In this document: piece after piece, positions 1-7,565 of the stretch | How positions within the stretch are numbered: the stretch's first letter is position 1 | Layout of the letters: each line of letters begins with the position of its first letter | Assembly: GCA_947490035.1 (NCBI GenBank) | Contig: CANLGS010000061.1 | Coordinates: forward strand, 1-11,027 | Direction: 5' to 3' | Length of the DNA: 11,027 nucleotides | Source: Gemmataceae bacterium | GTDB taxonomy: Bacteria > Planctomycetota > Planctomycetia > Gemmatales > Gemmataceae | Position numbers and translations under genes: made by a program | The notes under the pieces: generated by a model | What the model was told of the DNA's origin: nothing | The model's input: the letters and a program-made list of their open reading frames with translations, nothing else | Databases searched by the model: none

Positions 1-2786
1 GCGAGTTTCATCGCGGTCTCGGCGCCGCGGCCGTCGGCCGCGAGCGCGCCGTGCGCCGTGCCGGTGTGGATCGCGGCGTTGTCGCGCGCGGCCTTCACCG
101 CCGCGTCCGGCGGCAGCGCGAGCGCGCCGAGCGCCGCGTGAACCGCCTTTTGCTCGGCGCGGAACGCGGTCTTCGTGTCGTCTGGGAGCGCGTCGAAGTC
201 GGCGCCCTTCGTCGCGGCGCGGAGCCGGGCGAGCAGGTCGTCCTGCCACCGCGCGAGCTGCTTCGCGCCGCGCTTCGGGTCGGCGCGGTCGGCGGCCCAC
301 CGGTCGAACTCGACCGCGATTCGGTCGAGCGACTGCGACTGCTTCTCCAGTTCCGTGAGCGCCTCGACGGTCTTGCCGATGGCGGCGAGTTCGGCGACGC
401 GGCGGAAGTCGTCCGGCCGCGGCGGGGCGACGCCGGCCAGCCGCGCCGCGGTGTCGAGCGCGGCGAACAGCGTCGCGGCGCGCGCCGCGACCGCCTCCTG
501 ATCGCGGGCGATGTCGGCGACAAGTGCGTCGCGGGCGCCGGTCGCGGTGCGCCGGCTCGCGCCGTCGAGGTCGCGCAGTAACGCTGATAGTTCGGAAGCG
601 GCGCGCGCGCGCCGGCGAGCCTCGTTACCCTTCGCGCCTTCGGCCGCGATGCGGAGCGGGTCGCTCTCCGCGACGAGTGCCCGCGACCGCACGACCAACT
701 CCTGTTGACGCGCGAGGAGGTCTTCGCCACCGGCTTTCGCGGCGTCCGCGAGCGCGGCCTGATCCGCGGCCAGCGAGCCGAGCTTCGCGCGGTCGAGCCG
801 GTCGCGCGCCAGCCGCGCGTTCCGCGCGAGCAGCGCGTCGAGTTTGTCGCCCGCGTCGGCCAGTTGCTTGACCGCGACCGCGAACGCGTCCGCGCGCCCG
901 GTCTCGTCTGTTTCGGTCTTGTTGATCGCGTCCTCGGCGGTCTTCAACTCGCGGTCGGCGACCTCGCGCACGCCGGTCGCGAGCGGGCGCAGTTCGGGCG
1001 TGAGCGCGGCGTCGCGGGCATGGTCGATGAGCGCCGCGGCCGCGCGCCGGATTCGTTCGCGCGAGTTGTTCAGACGCGCGGACTGATCGACCGCGAGGGC
1101 GGTGCGCCCGTCCGCGTCGGCGCGCACCGACGCGACCGTCTGCGCGCACTCGCGCGCCGCGAGGCGCGCGCCGTCGGCCGCTTCGTGGAACGCGTCGCGC
1201 TGGCCGGCGATGTCTTGCTCGTTCAGCGGCGGGGCGCCGGCGGACAGCCGCAATTCGCTCCACCCGGTCGCGGGGTAGAACGCTTCCTGTGGGGCGAGTT
1301 TCAACTCGCCCACCGTCCGGTTGTCGGTGACGCGGACGCGGAAGCGGATCGTCCCGCCCTCGCGCCCCTTGCCCGCGAGATCGAAGTCGAGGTGACCCGC
1401 GGCGCGCGCGGTTCCGCCGTCGGTCAGCGGCACGGGGATCGTGACCGATTTCGAGTCGAACGAATCGAGGATGTATTCCAGCACGGCGCCAGTAACGCTC
1501 AGGTCGTCGCGCGCGACGAAGTCGATGCGCACGCGTGCGCCGGGGCGCGCGGTCCGCGGGCGCGGGCTGACGCCGGACACCTGCTCGAACCACGGCGGCT
1601 TGTCGGGCGTGACGCGCACGTCGATGGCCGTGACGGTGCGGAGCTTCTTGCCGTCTACTTCGTTGACGAGCGCGAGACGCAGGACGCCGCTGTGGAGGGC
1701 GCGGAACGTCGCCGTCGCGCCCCGGCGGTCCGGGCTGAGGTCGAGCGCCGGCAGGAACGATTTGGCGTCGCCGTTCGGTTGCCAGTCGAGGTGCGCGGAC
1801 GACGCCGGCCGCGTGAACTTCAGGCGGAGCGTGATGTCGCTGTGTTCGAGCACGTTGTCGAGGGGGCCGAAGTCCCGCGTCGCCTTCGCGCGGCCGGTGT
1901 ACGCCGGCGACACGATCTCGACCCGCGTTTCCTCGGCGAGTTCCACCGCGTCGAGCGCGGTGACGCGGAACCACTCGCTCGCCGCGCTTCCGATCTGCAC
2001 GCGGTACTCGAAGTCGTCGGGCACCTCCGGGCGCGTGACGTGGAACGCGCCGGTGCCGCCGGCGGTCATCGGCAGGCGCTGTTCGGGCGCGTCGAAGGTG
2101 TCGCGAAAGACCAGCGTGGCGGTGTCGGGCGCCTTCGCGTGGATGTCGATCTTCTCCGCGAACGCGGTCAGCGTGACCGGGCCGCCGCGCTTCACCACCG
2201 GCTCGCCGGACGTGACGACGACGCGGACGTTCGCGCTCGCGGGCCGCGACCACGGCATCACGACGCGCCGCCACCGGTCCGCGCTATTGGGGATGAGTCC
2301 CGACGCCATCAGGAAGCCGAGGACGGCGAGGATCGCGCCGCACGCGCGCAGCATCGCGGGGTACGCGGGTACGGCCCGCGCGAAATCGACGGCCTTCGCG
2401 CGGCGGGCGGCGTCCTCCGCGAGCGCGGCGCGCACCGCGTCGGACGTTTCGCTCTGCTCGTCGCTCACGACCACCGAGAGACGCTCGCCCAACTCCGGCA
2501 GGCGCTTTCCCAACTCGCGCGCGACATCGGAAAGGGAGATGTCGGCGTGCCACGGGCGCAGCACCAGCCGCCACACGAGGACGCCGAGGGCGGTGACCCA
2601 CACCGCGATGAACAGCCCGCGGGCCGCGGCCGGCAGCGGGTAGAGCGCGTCGGCGAACAGCACGAAAGCGGTGGCGCCGACCGCCGCGAGGACGCACGCG
2701 CTGGCGCCGCGCGCCACGCGCAGCGCCCGCACGCGAGGCACCAGCGCGGCGAGCCGGTGTTCGAGGGCGGGCGGGGGTACGGCCAT
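1..2786 (-). CDS. Large membrane-anchored protein with Ig-like region and long helical tail (DUF4175-like), partial
   Basis: An uninterrupted minus-strand frame runs from ATG at 2786 to the left edge, giving 929 residues with the C-terminus outside the window. Residues 28-46 and 56-75 form a hydrophobic hairpin, and 146-164 a third membrane segment. Residues about 180-515 look like beta-rich Ig-like modules (for example 'VRVTDNRTVGEL' near 484-495), probably extracytoplasmic. From about 520 onward the protein is Ala/Arg/Glu/Asp-rich and strongly helical, probably long coiled coil. This order resembles DUF4175-type and related planctomycete envelope proteins, which often sit beside MoxR/DUF58/VWA genes; those would lie beyond the left edge. 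GGAG at about 6 nt before 2786 supports this start; an in-frame ATG at 2807 would add seven residues. Biochemical function is unknown. The coding call is firm (normal amino acid composition, no stops); the family name is tentative. Confidence 0.85.
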   Translation of the reverse strand, partial: MAVPPPALEHRLAALVPRVRALRVARGASACVLAAVGATAFVLFADALYPLPAAARGLFIAVWVTALGVLVWRLVLRPWHADISLSDVARELGKRLPELGERLSVVVSDEQSETSDAVRAALAEDAARRAKAVDFARAVPAYPAMLRACGAILAVLGFLMASGLIPNSADRWRRVVMPWSRPASANVRVVVTSGEPVVKRGGPVTLTAFAEKIDIHAKAPDTATLVFRDTFDAPEQRLPMTAGGTGAFHVTRPEVPDDFEYRVQIGSAASEWFRVTALDAVELAEETRVEIVSPAYTGRAKATRDFGPLDNVLEHSDITLRLKFTRPASSAHLDWQPNGDAKSFLPALDLSPDRRGATATFRALHSGVLRLALVNEVDGKKLRTVTAIDVRVTPDKPPWFEQVSGVSPRPRTARPGARVRIDFVARDDLSVTGAVLEYILDSFDSKSVTIPVPLTDGGTARAAGHLDFDLAGKGREGGTIRFRVRVTDNRTVGELKLAPQEAFYPATGWSELRLSAGAPPLNEQDIAGQRDAFHEAADGARLAARECAQTVASVRADADGRTALAVDQSARLNNSRERIRRAAAALIDHARDAALTPELRPLATGVREVADRELKTAEDAINKTETDETGRADAFAVAVKQLADAGDKLDALLARNARLARDRLDRAKLGSLAADQAALADAAKAGGEDLLARQQELVVRSRALVAESDPLRIAAEGAKGNEARRRARAASELSALLRDLDGASRRTATGARDALVADIARDQEAVAARAATLFAALDTAARLAGVAPPRPDDFRRVAELAAIGKTVEALTELEKQSQSLDRIAVEFDRWAADRADPKRGAKQLARWQDDLLARLRAATKGADFDALPDDTKTAFRAEQKAVHAALGALALPPDAAVKAARDNAAIHTGTAHGALAADGRGAETAMKL

Positions 2787-2812
2787 AGCGCTCCGAGGAA
2801 CCGGCATCAGCC

Positions 2813-2958
2813 GTGTGGTCCGGTCACTCCGTGACCGGTCTTCTCGCTTCTTCTTCGTGGCACATACATTCCTGTCTGTGCCGCTGTACCTTTCAAGCAC
2901 ACAGACAGGAATGTCTGTGCCACAAGAGAAGACCGGTCACGGAGTGACCGGACCACAC
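2813..2958. repeat. 146-bp nested palindrome (REP/MITE-like element)
   Basis: The outer arms 2813-2845 and 2926-2958 are perfect 33-bp inverted repeats. The inner arms 2858-2880 and 2900-2922 pair over 23 bp with one mismatch, around a 19-nt loop (2881-2899). An asymmetric internal loop (12 nt against 3 nt) separates outer from inner stem. Each arm contains further palindromes: CCGGTCAC-TCC-GTGACCGG at 2820-2838 and its counterpart at 2933-2951, GGCACA...TGTGCC at 2859-2882, and CACAGACA-GGAA-TGTCTGTG at 2900-2919. No credible protein is encoded. It lies between two divergent genes, 26 nt from the start codon of the minus-strand envelope gene. A dispersed non-autonomous repeat is the likeliest identity; a regulatory or structured RNA role is possible. 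Confidence 0.85.
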
Positions 2959-3056
2959 TAACGGACGCGCGCGAAGTGGGTGACTAAACTATACCCGCGG
3001 CCGGACGCGCGCGGCAAGCACTCGCCCTTTCGCATCACCCGGAGTTTTCATCCGTC

Positions 3057-3704
3057 ATGGTCTCACCCGAACGACTGGAGTCGATGCAGAAGAGCTGGGT
3101 GCGCACCCTGGAGCGGTACCGCGTCGATCCGGCCGACGCGTACCCCGCGTTCGACGTGCTGGTGGCCGCGTACACCGCCCCGGAGCGGTTCTACCACAAT
3201 CTCGAACACCTCGGCGAGGTGTTCCGCGTGGTCGAGCGGCTGTCCGCGACCGTCGAAGACCCGAACGCGCTTCAACTGGCGGTGTGGTTTCACGACGCGG
3301 TGTACGACTCGCGCGCGAAGGACAACGAACACCGCAGCGGCGAACTCGCGGTCGATCTCTTGGGGCCGATCGGCGTGCCGGCTTCCGCCATCGACCGCAT
3401 CGTGCGGATGATCTGGGCGACTGCGCACGCGGCCGAAGCGCCGGCCGACCACGACACGCGCGTGCTGCTCGACGCCGACCTCGCCATTCTGGGCGCGTCG
3501 GAGGAACGCTACGCACGCTACGCGAGCGACATCCGCAAGGAGTACGCGTGGGTGCCGGAGGCGGAGTACCTCGCCGGGCGCGCCGCGGTGCTGGCGCGAT
3601 TCCTCGCGGCCCCGCGGCTGTACCACGCGCAACTCATGTTCGAGGAAGGTGAACCGCGGGCGCGGGCGAACTTGCGCGAAGAATTGGCGCGACGGCAAAG
3701 TTAG
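3057..3704 (+). CDS. HD-superfamily metal-dependent phosphohydrolase (COG4339-like)
   Basis: This encodes a 215-residue soluble protein. Motifs in order match the predicted HD hydrolase group COG4339: YHNLEH at 46-51, WFHD at 77-80 with the HD dyad H79-D80, DNEHRS at 89-94, ATAH at 121-124 (third metal-binding His), and LLDADLAILG at 137-146 with a conserved acidic residue at 141. The C-terminal half carries the IRKEY...Y..GR..VL..FL pattern usual in this group. Length and motif set look complete. The family is thought to bind divalent metal and cleave phosphate esters; the physiological substrate is not known. The start at 3057 has GGAG at 3041-3044, a rather long spacing, so initiation may be weak. 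It is divergent from the envelope gene, and clpB follows 126 bp downstream with a hairpin between, so it is probably monocistronic. No membrane or signal segment is seen. Confidence 0.88.
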   Translation: MVSPERLESMQKSWVRTLERYRVDPADAYPAFDVLVAAYTAPERFYHNLEHLGEVFRVVERLSATVEDPNALQLAVWFHDAVYDSRAKDNEHRSGELAVDLLGPIGVPASAIDRIVRMIWATAHAAEAPADHDTRVLLDADLAILGASEERYARYASDIRKEYAWVPEAEYLAGRAAVLARFLAAPRLYHAQLMFEEGEPRARANLREELARRQS

Positions 3705-3743
3705 CCGCTCGCGGCTTCGCAAGTTGCGAAGCCGCTAGCGGCT
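3703..3743 (+). terminator. Stem-loop overlapping the HD-gene stop codon (terminator-like palindromic repeat)
   Basis: An 18-bp inverted repeat (3703-3720 with 3726-3743, one mismatch) surrounds the loop AAGTT. It starts at the second base of the TAG stop codon of the HD gene. The stem is very GC-rich (AGCCGCT.GCGGCTTCGC), but no T-run follows, so it is not a classical intrinsic terminator. It could still slow polymerase or protect the mRNA 3' end, or simply be a dispersed REP-type palindrome. Confidence 0.6.
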
Positions 3744-3830
3744 CGGAGTGAGAACCCAATTCGCCCCACGCTCATCTAACGGTGCAACGCCCACCTCCAC
3801 ACATCCCGGAGGCGCACGAGGAACACCCAC

Positions 3831-6446
3831 ATGGACCTGAACCAGTTCACCGAGAAGGCGCGCGAGGCGCTCGCCGGGGCGCAGAAGCTCGCGGCCCGAT
3901 TCAATCACCAGCAGATTGACGCGGAACACGCGCTGTTGGCGTTGCTCGACCAAGAGAAAGGGCTGACGCCCGCGGTCCTGGCGAAGGCCGGCGTGTCGGC
4001 CGACGCCGTCACGATTGCGCTCCAGCGCGCGCTGGAGAAGCAGCCGAAGGTGACCGGCGGCAACTCCGAACCGCGGCTCGCGCAGCGGCTCGTCAAGCTC
4101 ATCGACGCCGCCGAATCCGAGGCGAAGAAGTTGAAAGACGAGTATGTCTCGGTCGAACACTTGCTGCTCGCCGCGACCGACGACGCCGGCACCGCGGGCA
4201 AGACGCTGCGCGAGTTCGGCCTCACCCGCGACCGCCTCCTGACGGCGCTTCGCGAGGTTCGCGGTAGTCAGCGCGTCACTTCGCAGAACCCCGAAGAGAC
4301 CTATCAGGCGCTGGAGAAGTACGGCCGCGACCTGACGCAACTCGCGCAGCGCGGCAAGCTCGACCCGGTCATCGGCCGCGACGAGGAGATTCGCCGTGTG
4401 ACGCAGGTGCTGTCGCGCCGCACCAAGAACAACCCCGTGCTGATCGGCGAACCCGGCGTCGGCAAGACCGCTGTGGTCGAAGGACTCGCGCAGCGGATCG
4501 TTCGCGGCGACGTGCCCGAAGGCTTGAAGGACAAGATGATCGTCGCGCTCGACATGGGCGCCCTCATCGCGGGGGCGAAGTATCGCGGCGAGTTCGAGGA
4601 ACGCCTGAAGGCGGTGCTGAAAGAGGTCACGTCGAGCGAAGGGCGCATCGTCCTGTTCATCGACGAGATGCACACCATCGTCGGGGCCGGGAAGGCCGAA
4701 GGCGCGATGGACGCGGGCAACCTGCTCAAGCCGCTGCTGGCTCGCGGCGAACTGCACTGCATCGGCGCGACCACGCTCGACGAATACCGCAAGCACGTCG
4801 AGAAGGACGCGGCGCTCGAACGCCGCTTCCAGCCGGTGCTCGTCGGCGAACCGTCCGTCGAAGACACCATCAGCATCCTGCGCGGGCTAAAGGAACGCTA
4901 CGAGGTCCACCACGGGGTGCGCATCAAGGACGCGGCGCTCGTGTCGGCCGCAGCGCTGTCGAACCGCTACATCAGCGACCGGTTTCTGCCGGACAAGGCC
5001 ATCGACCTGATGGACGAAGCGGCGGCGAAGTTGCGCACCGAAATCGACTCGATGCCGACGGAGTTGGACGAACTCAGCCGGCGCGTGATGCAACTTGAGA
5101 TCGAGAAACAAGCCCTGAAGAAGGAGACGGATCGCGCGTCGAAGGACCGGCTCGAAAAGCTGGAGCACGAACTCGGTAACCTCAAGGCCGACGCGGACGC
5201 GATGCGCGCCCGCTGGCAGGCCGAGAAGCAGGCCGTTCAGCAAGTGCAGGCGGTCCGCGAGCAGCTCGAACAAACGAAGGGCGACATCGAACGCGCGGAA
5301 AGAGCTTCCGACCTGAGCCGCGCCGCGGAATTGAAGTACGGCAAGCTCCCGGACCTCGAAAAGAAGCTCGCGGCAGCGGAGGCGCACTCGTCGCGCGACA
5401 AGGCAAACAAGCTCATCAAGGAGGAAGTCGGCGAGGAGGAGATTGCCGCCGTGGTGAGCCGGTGGACCGGCGTCCCGGTGTCGCGGTTGATGGAGGGCGA
5501 GAAGCAGAAGTTGCTGACCCTCGAAGACGAATTGCACAAGCGCGTGATCGGCCAGAACGAAGCCGTGACCGCGGTGGGCGAAGCGGTAGTTCGCGCGCGT
5601 AGCGGCCTCAAAGACCCGAACCGGCCCATCGGCTCGTTCATCTTCTTGGGGCCAACGGGCGTCGGCAAAACCGAACTGGCCCGCGCGCTCGCGGAGTTCC
5701 TCTTCGACGACGACAAGGCGATGATCCGCATCGACATGTCGGAGTACCAGGAGAAGCACACGGTGTCGCGGTTGGTCGGCGCGCCGCCGGGGTACGTCGG
5801 GTACGAAGAGGGCGGGCAACTCACCGAAGCGGTCCGCCGCCGGCCGTACAGCGTGGTGCTGTTCGACGAGATCGAGAAGGCGCACCCGGATGTCTTCAAC
5901 ACGCTGTTGCAAGTGCTCGACGACGGCCGGTTGACGGACGGGCAAGGCCGCACGGTGGACTTCAAGAATACCATCGTCGTGATGACCTCGAACGTCGGCA
6001 GCCAGCGCATTTTGCAGTACAAGGGTTCGCACATCGGCGAGGTGTACGACCGCATCAAGAGCGCGGTGCTGGACGAGTTGCGCAAGGCGTTCCGTCCGGA
6101 GTTCCTGAACCGCGTGGACGACATCATCGTGTTCCACGCGCTGACCGAAGCCGACCTGACGAAGATCGTGGAGATCCAACTGAGCAACCTGCGCAAGCGG
6201 CTCGCGGAACGCAAAATCACGCTCTCCCTTACGGACCCAGCGAAGGCGTGGGTGGTGCGCGTGGGCTACGACCCCGCATACGGCGCGCGCCCTCTGAAGC
6301 GGACGATCCAGAAGGAGATCGAGACGCCGCTGGCGCGGATGCTGTTGAAGGGCGAGATCGCCGACGGCGGCGCGGTCGCGGTGGACTACGACAACGGCCA
6401 CGACGCGCTAGCCATCACCGCGACCAACCCGGAACCGGTGGGGTGA
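3831..6446 (+). CDS. clpB: ATP-dependent protein disaggregase ClpB
   Basis: The 871-residue product is a full-length Hsp104/ClpB AAA+ chaperone that resolves protein aggregates in the cytosol together with DnaK/DnaJ/GrpE. The N-terminal Clp repeat domain covers about 1-145. NBD1 has Walker A GEPGVGKT at 206-213, pore loop KYRGEFEER at 250-258, Walker B IVLFIDE at 273-279, and the arginine pair R331/R332. The coiled-coil middle domain, which separates ClpB from ClpA/ClpC, spans about 400-525. NBD2 has Walker A GPTGVGKT at 607-614, pore loop GYVG at 654-657, Walker B VVLFDE at 675-680, arginine finger at R761, and sensor-2 GAR at 818-820. No IGF/L ClpP-docking loop is apparent, as expected for ClpB. 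The start is supported by GAGGA at 3818-3822, 8 nt before ATG. I see no CIRCE element or clear sigma-32-type promoter upstream. No dnaK or grpE lies nearby. The gene ends at a strong hairpin, so it is probably transcribed alone. Confidence 0.98.
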   Translation: MDLNQFTEKAREALAGAQKLAARFNHQQIDAEHALLALLDQEKGLTPAVLAKAGVSADAVTIALQRALEKQPKVTGGNSEPRLAQRLVKLIDAAESEAKKLKDEYVSVEHLLLAATDDAGTAGKTLREFGLTRDRLLTALREVRGSQRVTSQNPEETYQALEKYGRDLTQLAQRGKLDPVIGRDEEIRRVTQVLSRRTKNNPVLIGEPGVGKTAVVEGLAQRIVRGDVPEGLKDKMIVALDMGALIAGAKYRGEFEERLKAVLKEVTSSEGRIVLFIDEMHTIVGAGKAEGAMDAGNLLKPLLARGELHCIGATTLDEYRKHVEKDAALERRFQPVLVGEPSVEDTISILRGLKERYEVHHGVRIKDAALVSAAALSNRYISDRFLPDKAIDLMDEAAAKLRTEIDSMPTELDELSRRVMQLEIEKQALKKETDRASKDRLEKLEHELGNLKADADAMRARWQAEKQAVQQVQAVREQLEQTKGDIERAERASDLSRAAELKYGKLPDLEKKLAAAEAHSSRDKANKLIKEEVGEEEIAAVVSRWTGVPVSRLMEGEKQKLLTLEDELHKRVIGQNEAVTAVGEAVVRARSGLKDPNRPIGSFIFLGPTGVGKTELARALAEFLFDDDKAMIRIDMSEYQEKHTVSRLVGAPPGYVGYEEGGQLTEAVRRRPYSVVLFDEIEKAHPDVFNTLLQVLDDGRLTDGQGRTVDFKNTIVVMTSNVGSQRILQYKGSHIGEVYDRIKSAVLDELRKAFRPEFLNRVDDIIVFHALTEADLTKIVEIQLSNLRKRLAERKITLSLTDPAKAWVVRVGYDPAYGARPLKRTIQKEIETPLARMLLKGEIADGGAVAVDYDNGHDALAITATNPEPVG

Positions 6447-6458
6447 GATGCCCGACGC

Positions 6459-6500
6459 GAAACGAACCCGCGCGTGGAGAGCCACGGGCGGGTTCGTTTC
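6459..6500 (+). terminator. Strong hairpin terminator downstream of clpB
   Basis: Perfect 13-bp arms at 6459-6471 (GAAACGAACCCGC) and 6488-6500 pair, and an inner 5-bp stem CGTGG/CCACG closes on the loop AGAG. A single G-G mismatch separates the two stems. It begins 12 nt after the clpB stop codon and is followed by AACTTT rather than a clean T-run. The TTTC at the 3' arm could act as a weak U-tract. Position and strength make it the likely end of the clpB transcript. Confidence 0.75.
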
Positions 6501-6545
6501 AACTTTGGCGTGCATGTCGCGTGTGGTATCGTGAAGTTCACACGC

Positions 6546-6566
6546 GGAGGAATACACATGGCGGAA
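6546..6566 (+). promoter_or_regulatory. Start-region repeat, copy 1 (strong RBS GGAGGA)
   Basis: A strong Shine-Dalgarno GGAGGA lies 6 nt before ATG 6558. The 21-nt stretch from it through GCGGAA is identical, except one base, to 6864-6884 in front of the paralogous gene. The similarity continues weakly upstream (a 'GTGA..T.CAC' segment), so the whole start region was duplicated with the gene. This decides the start at 6558 over in-frame upstream codons. Confidence 0.75.
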
Positions 6567-6797
6567 GTGACACTGGAAGCCCTCGCGGCGCTGGAAAAGC
6601 GTATCGCGGTGGTGGAACAGCAACTCGCCGAACGGAGTTCGCCGCACGCACGGTTGATGGCGTTTTTGAACTCGCCGCTCCCGTGCGAAGACATCGAGTT
6701 GGTGCAACAGGTACATGCTGAGATCGCCGCTGCTCGTGAAGCGGAACGGGAAGCCGCGTGCCGGGGTGACGCGGACGAACCGCACGTCGTTGAATAA
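6558..6797 (+). CDS. Small coiled-coil antitoxin-like protein, orphan copy
   Basis: This 79-residue acidic, helix-rich protein starts MAEVTLEALAALEKR and has a second helix AEIAAAREAEREAA near residues 56-69. The N-terminal half has coiled-coil spacing (leucine and isoleucine heptads). It is a divergent paralogue of the gene at 6876: both share the MAE.TL..LA start, a central EQ segment and the AEI.AAREA.R.AA helix. They also share almost the same ribosome-binding region. The second copy sits directly against a PIN toxin gene, so I infer that both are antitoxin-type proteins. This one has no toxin gene behind it; only 78 bp separate it from its paralogue. It may be a leftover of a lost pair or an extra antidote. 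It could also be an unrelated small helical protein. No DNA-binding motif can be recognised. Confidence 0.65.
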   Translation: MAEVTLEALAALEKRIAVVEQQLAERSSPHARLMAFLNSPLPCEDIELVQQVHAEIAAAREAEREAACRGDADEPHVVE

Positions 6798-6863
6798 TCT
6801 GTTCCGCGCTGTGATCGCTTCCGCGTGTGTACGGCGCGCGTTACGATACGGTGAGTCACCGGT

Positions 6864-6884
6864 GGAGGAATGCACATGGCGGAA
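6864..6884 (+). promoter_or_regulatory. Start-region repeat, copy 2 (strong RBS GGAGGA)
   Basis: This is the second copy of the block at 6546-6566, differing at one base (G for A at 6872). That change creates an extra ATG at 6870, but the Shine-Dalgarno at 6864-6869 is too close to it. By analogy with copy 1, the working start is ATG 6876. Confidence 0.7.
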
Positions 6885-7088
6885 CCGACACTCGCGGAAT
6901 TGGCGAAGCGCCTCGAAGCGTTGGAGAAGCAATTCGCGGAACAAGCCGCTGTGCAACCGCGCAAGAAGGACTGGCGTCGGGGGATCGGGAACTCAATCGA
7001 CAACGAATTCGCGCTCTTGATGCAGGCTGAGATCGAAGCCGCGCGTGAGGCAGATCGCCGTGCGGCACAGCAGGAGCCTCTGGAGTGA
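6876..7088 (+). CDS. Small antitoxin-like partner of the PIN toxin
   Basis: This encodes a 70-residue protein, MAEPTLAELAKRLEALEKQ..., with a coiled-coil N-terminus, a basic KKDWRR centre (29-34 region) and an amphipathic C-terminal helix AEIEAAREADRRAA. It overlaps the PIN gene by 4 bp: the toxin GTG start at 7085 lies within its GAG-TGA end, the arrangement usual for type II toxin-antitoxin operons. I infer that it neutralises the PIN ribonuclease by direct binding. Antitoxins of this coiled-coil kind commonly precede VapC-like genes in planctomycetes, but I cannot assign a named family. It shares ancestry with the orphan copy at 6558. Start choice rests on GGAGGA at 6864-6869; ATG 6870 would add Met-His. 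Confidence 0.7.
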   Translation: MAEPTLAELAKRLEALEKQFAEQAAVQPRKKDWRRGIGNSIDNEFALLMQAEIEAAREADRRAAQQEPLE

Positions 7089-7533
7089 TTCTCCTCGACA
7101 CCAATCACGTGACCGTCTTGCGCATGGCGCATGGCGCATGGCGCATACCGCGCGGCGCGACCACCTCGTCGCTCGGCTCACGGGGGCCACCGGGGAAGAG
7201 GTATGTATCCCAGTGGTGACAGTCGAAGAGCAGATGCGCGGTTGGATGGCCGCGATTGCCAAAGAGCGACAGCCGATCCGTCAGGTCGGACCGTACCGCG
7301 AACTGGCCGCGCCGTTTGACTTCTTCGCAAATAACAACATTATTCCGTTCGACGAAGCGGCGGTCGCGATCTTCGAGACGTTCGGGCGCATTCACATTGG
7401 CGCGATGGACAAGAAAATCGCGGCCATCGCGCTCGCCAACAACGCACTGCTGCTCACCGCGAACCGGCGGGACTTCGAGCAAATCCCCAACCTGCGGTTC
7501 GAGAACTGGATGGACCCGCCTCCCGCACCGTGA
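7085..7533 (+). pseudogene. PIN-domain VapC-like toxin, frameshifted at a 7-bp repeat tract
   Basis: GTG at 7085 opens a frame reading VILLDTNHVTVLRMAH, the typical PIN N-terminus with the first catalytic Asp at D5. This frame then leaves homology and stops at TGA 7217-7219, after 44 codons. The rest of the PIN domain reads in another frame to TGA 7531-7533. It includes VTVEEQMRGW (catalytic Glu), GAMDKKIAAIA and TANRRDFEQIP (further acidic residues). The switch falls in a run of GCGCATG units at 7120-7146. Removing two units (14 bp) joins the halves into a 144-residue protein, VLR-MAHTARRDHLVARL, of normal PIN size. Adding one unit also restores the frame. As read, the toxin is off; an ATG at 7138 could yield only a version lacking the DTN motif. 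PIN toxins cleave RNA with divalent metal. It may be a phase-variable gene, a fixed pseudogene, or a sequencing error in the repeat. Confidence 0.85.
7120..7146. repeat. Heptanucleotide tandem repeat (GCGCATG, 3 full units plus 6 of 7 bases)
   Basis: Units occupy 7120-7126, 7127-7133, 7134-7140 and 7141-7146. The unit length is not a multiple of three, so each gain or loss shifts the reading frame of the PIN gene that contains it. The frame is open only when the number of GCGCAT-type units is 2, 5, 8 and so on; four are present here. Three units together encode the heptapeptide Arg-Met-Ala-His-Gly-Ala-Trp. Confidence 0.9.
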
Positions 7534-7537
7534 CGGG

Positions 7538-7565
7538 TTCGCCGATTCCCGCGTTCGGCTATAAT
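7538..7565 (+). promoter_or_regulatory. Probable sigma-70-type promoter of pckA
   Basis: A perfect TATAAT lies at 7560-7565, striking in such GC-rich DNA. The segment TTCGCC at 7538-7543, 16 bp upstream, matches the -35 consensus at only three of six positions. It starts just after the PIN stop codon and would place transcription near 7572, giving a leader of about 36 nt before the pckA ATG. Confidence 0.55.

Noticed and set aside
625..2274. A 549-codon minus-strand frame inside the envelope gene region
   Set aside because: It is a shadow frame, dominated by Arg/Ala/Gly runs, with no plausible start region. The frame starting at 2786 explains the same DNA.
705..2834. A 709-codon open frame on the plus strand opposite the envelope gene
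   Set aside because: The translation is Arg-, Gly- and Ala-rich with no motif. The minus-strand frame over the same DNA has a balanced composition with membrane segments and runs to the edge. Long antisense frames are expected in very GC-rich coding DNA.
2813..2958. Nested palindrome considered as a CRISPR fragment
   Set aside because: There are no direct repeats separated by unique spacers; the repeated units are inverted and adjacent, and no cas gene is present.
2671..2961. A plus-strand frame crossing the nested palindrome (ending ...KTGHGVTGPH)
   Set aside because: The peptide is simply the translation of the palindromic repeat joined to antisense of the envelope gene. It has no ribosome-binding site or domain.
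2985..2995. TAAACT/TATACC as a promoter for the HD gene
   Set aside because: The -10-like bases are present, but there is no recognisable -35 at a suitable distance, so it is too weak to list as a feature.
3744..3830. CIRCE or sigma-32-type heat-shock element upstream of clpB
   Set aside because: No TTAGCACTC/GAGTGCTAA inverted repeat and no CTTGAA...CCCCAT pattern could be found; only a weak TCTAAC at 3775 resembles a -10 box.
4887..6401. A 504-codon minus-strand frame antisense to clpB
   Set aside because: The clpB frame is unambiguous by its motifs. The antisense translation is rich in His, Arg and Leu in the pattern produced by reverse reading of GC-rich codons.
7138..7533. Shorter intact gene starting at ATG 7138, instead of a broken PIN gene
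   Set aside because: It would lack the DTN motif with the first catalytic Asp and has no Shine-Dalgarno. The missing N-terminus is found immediately upstream in another frame, overlapping the antitoxin gene as expected for a real toxin start.
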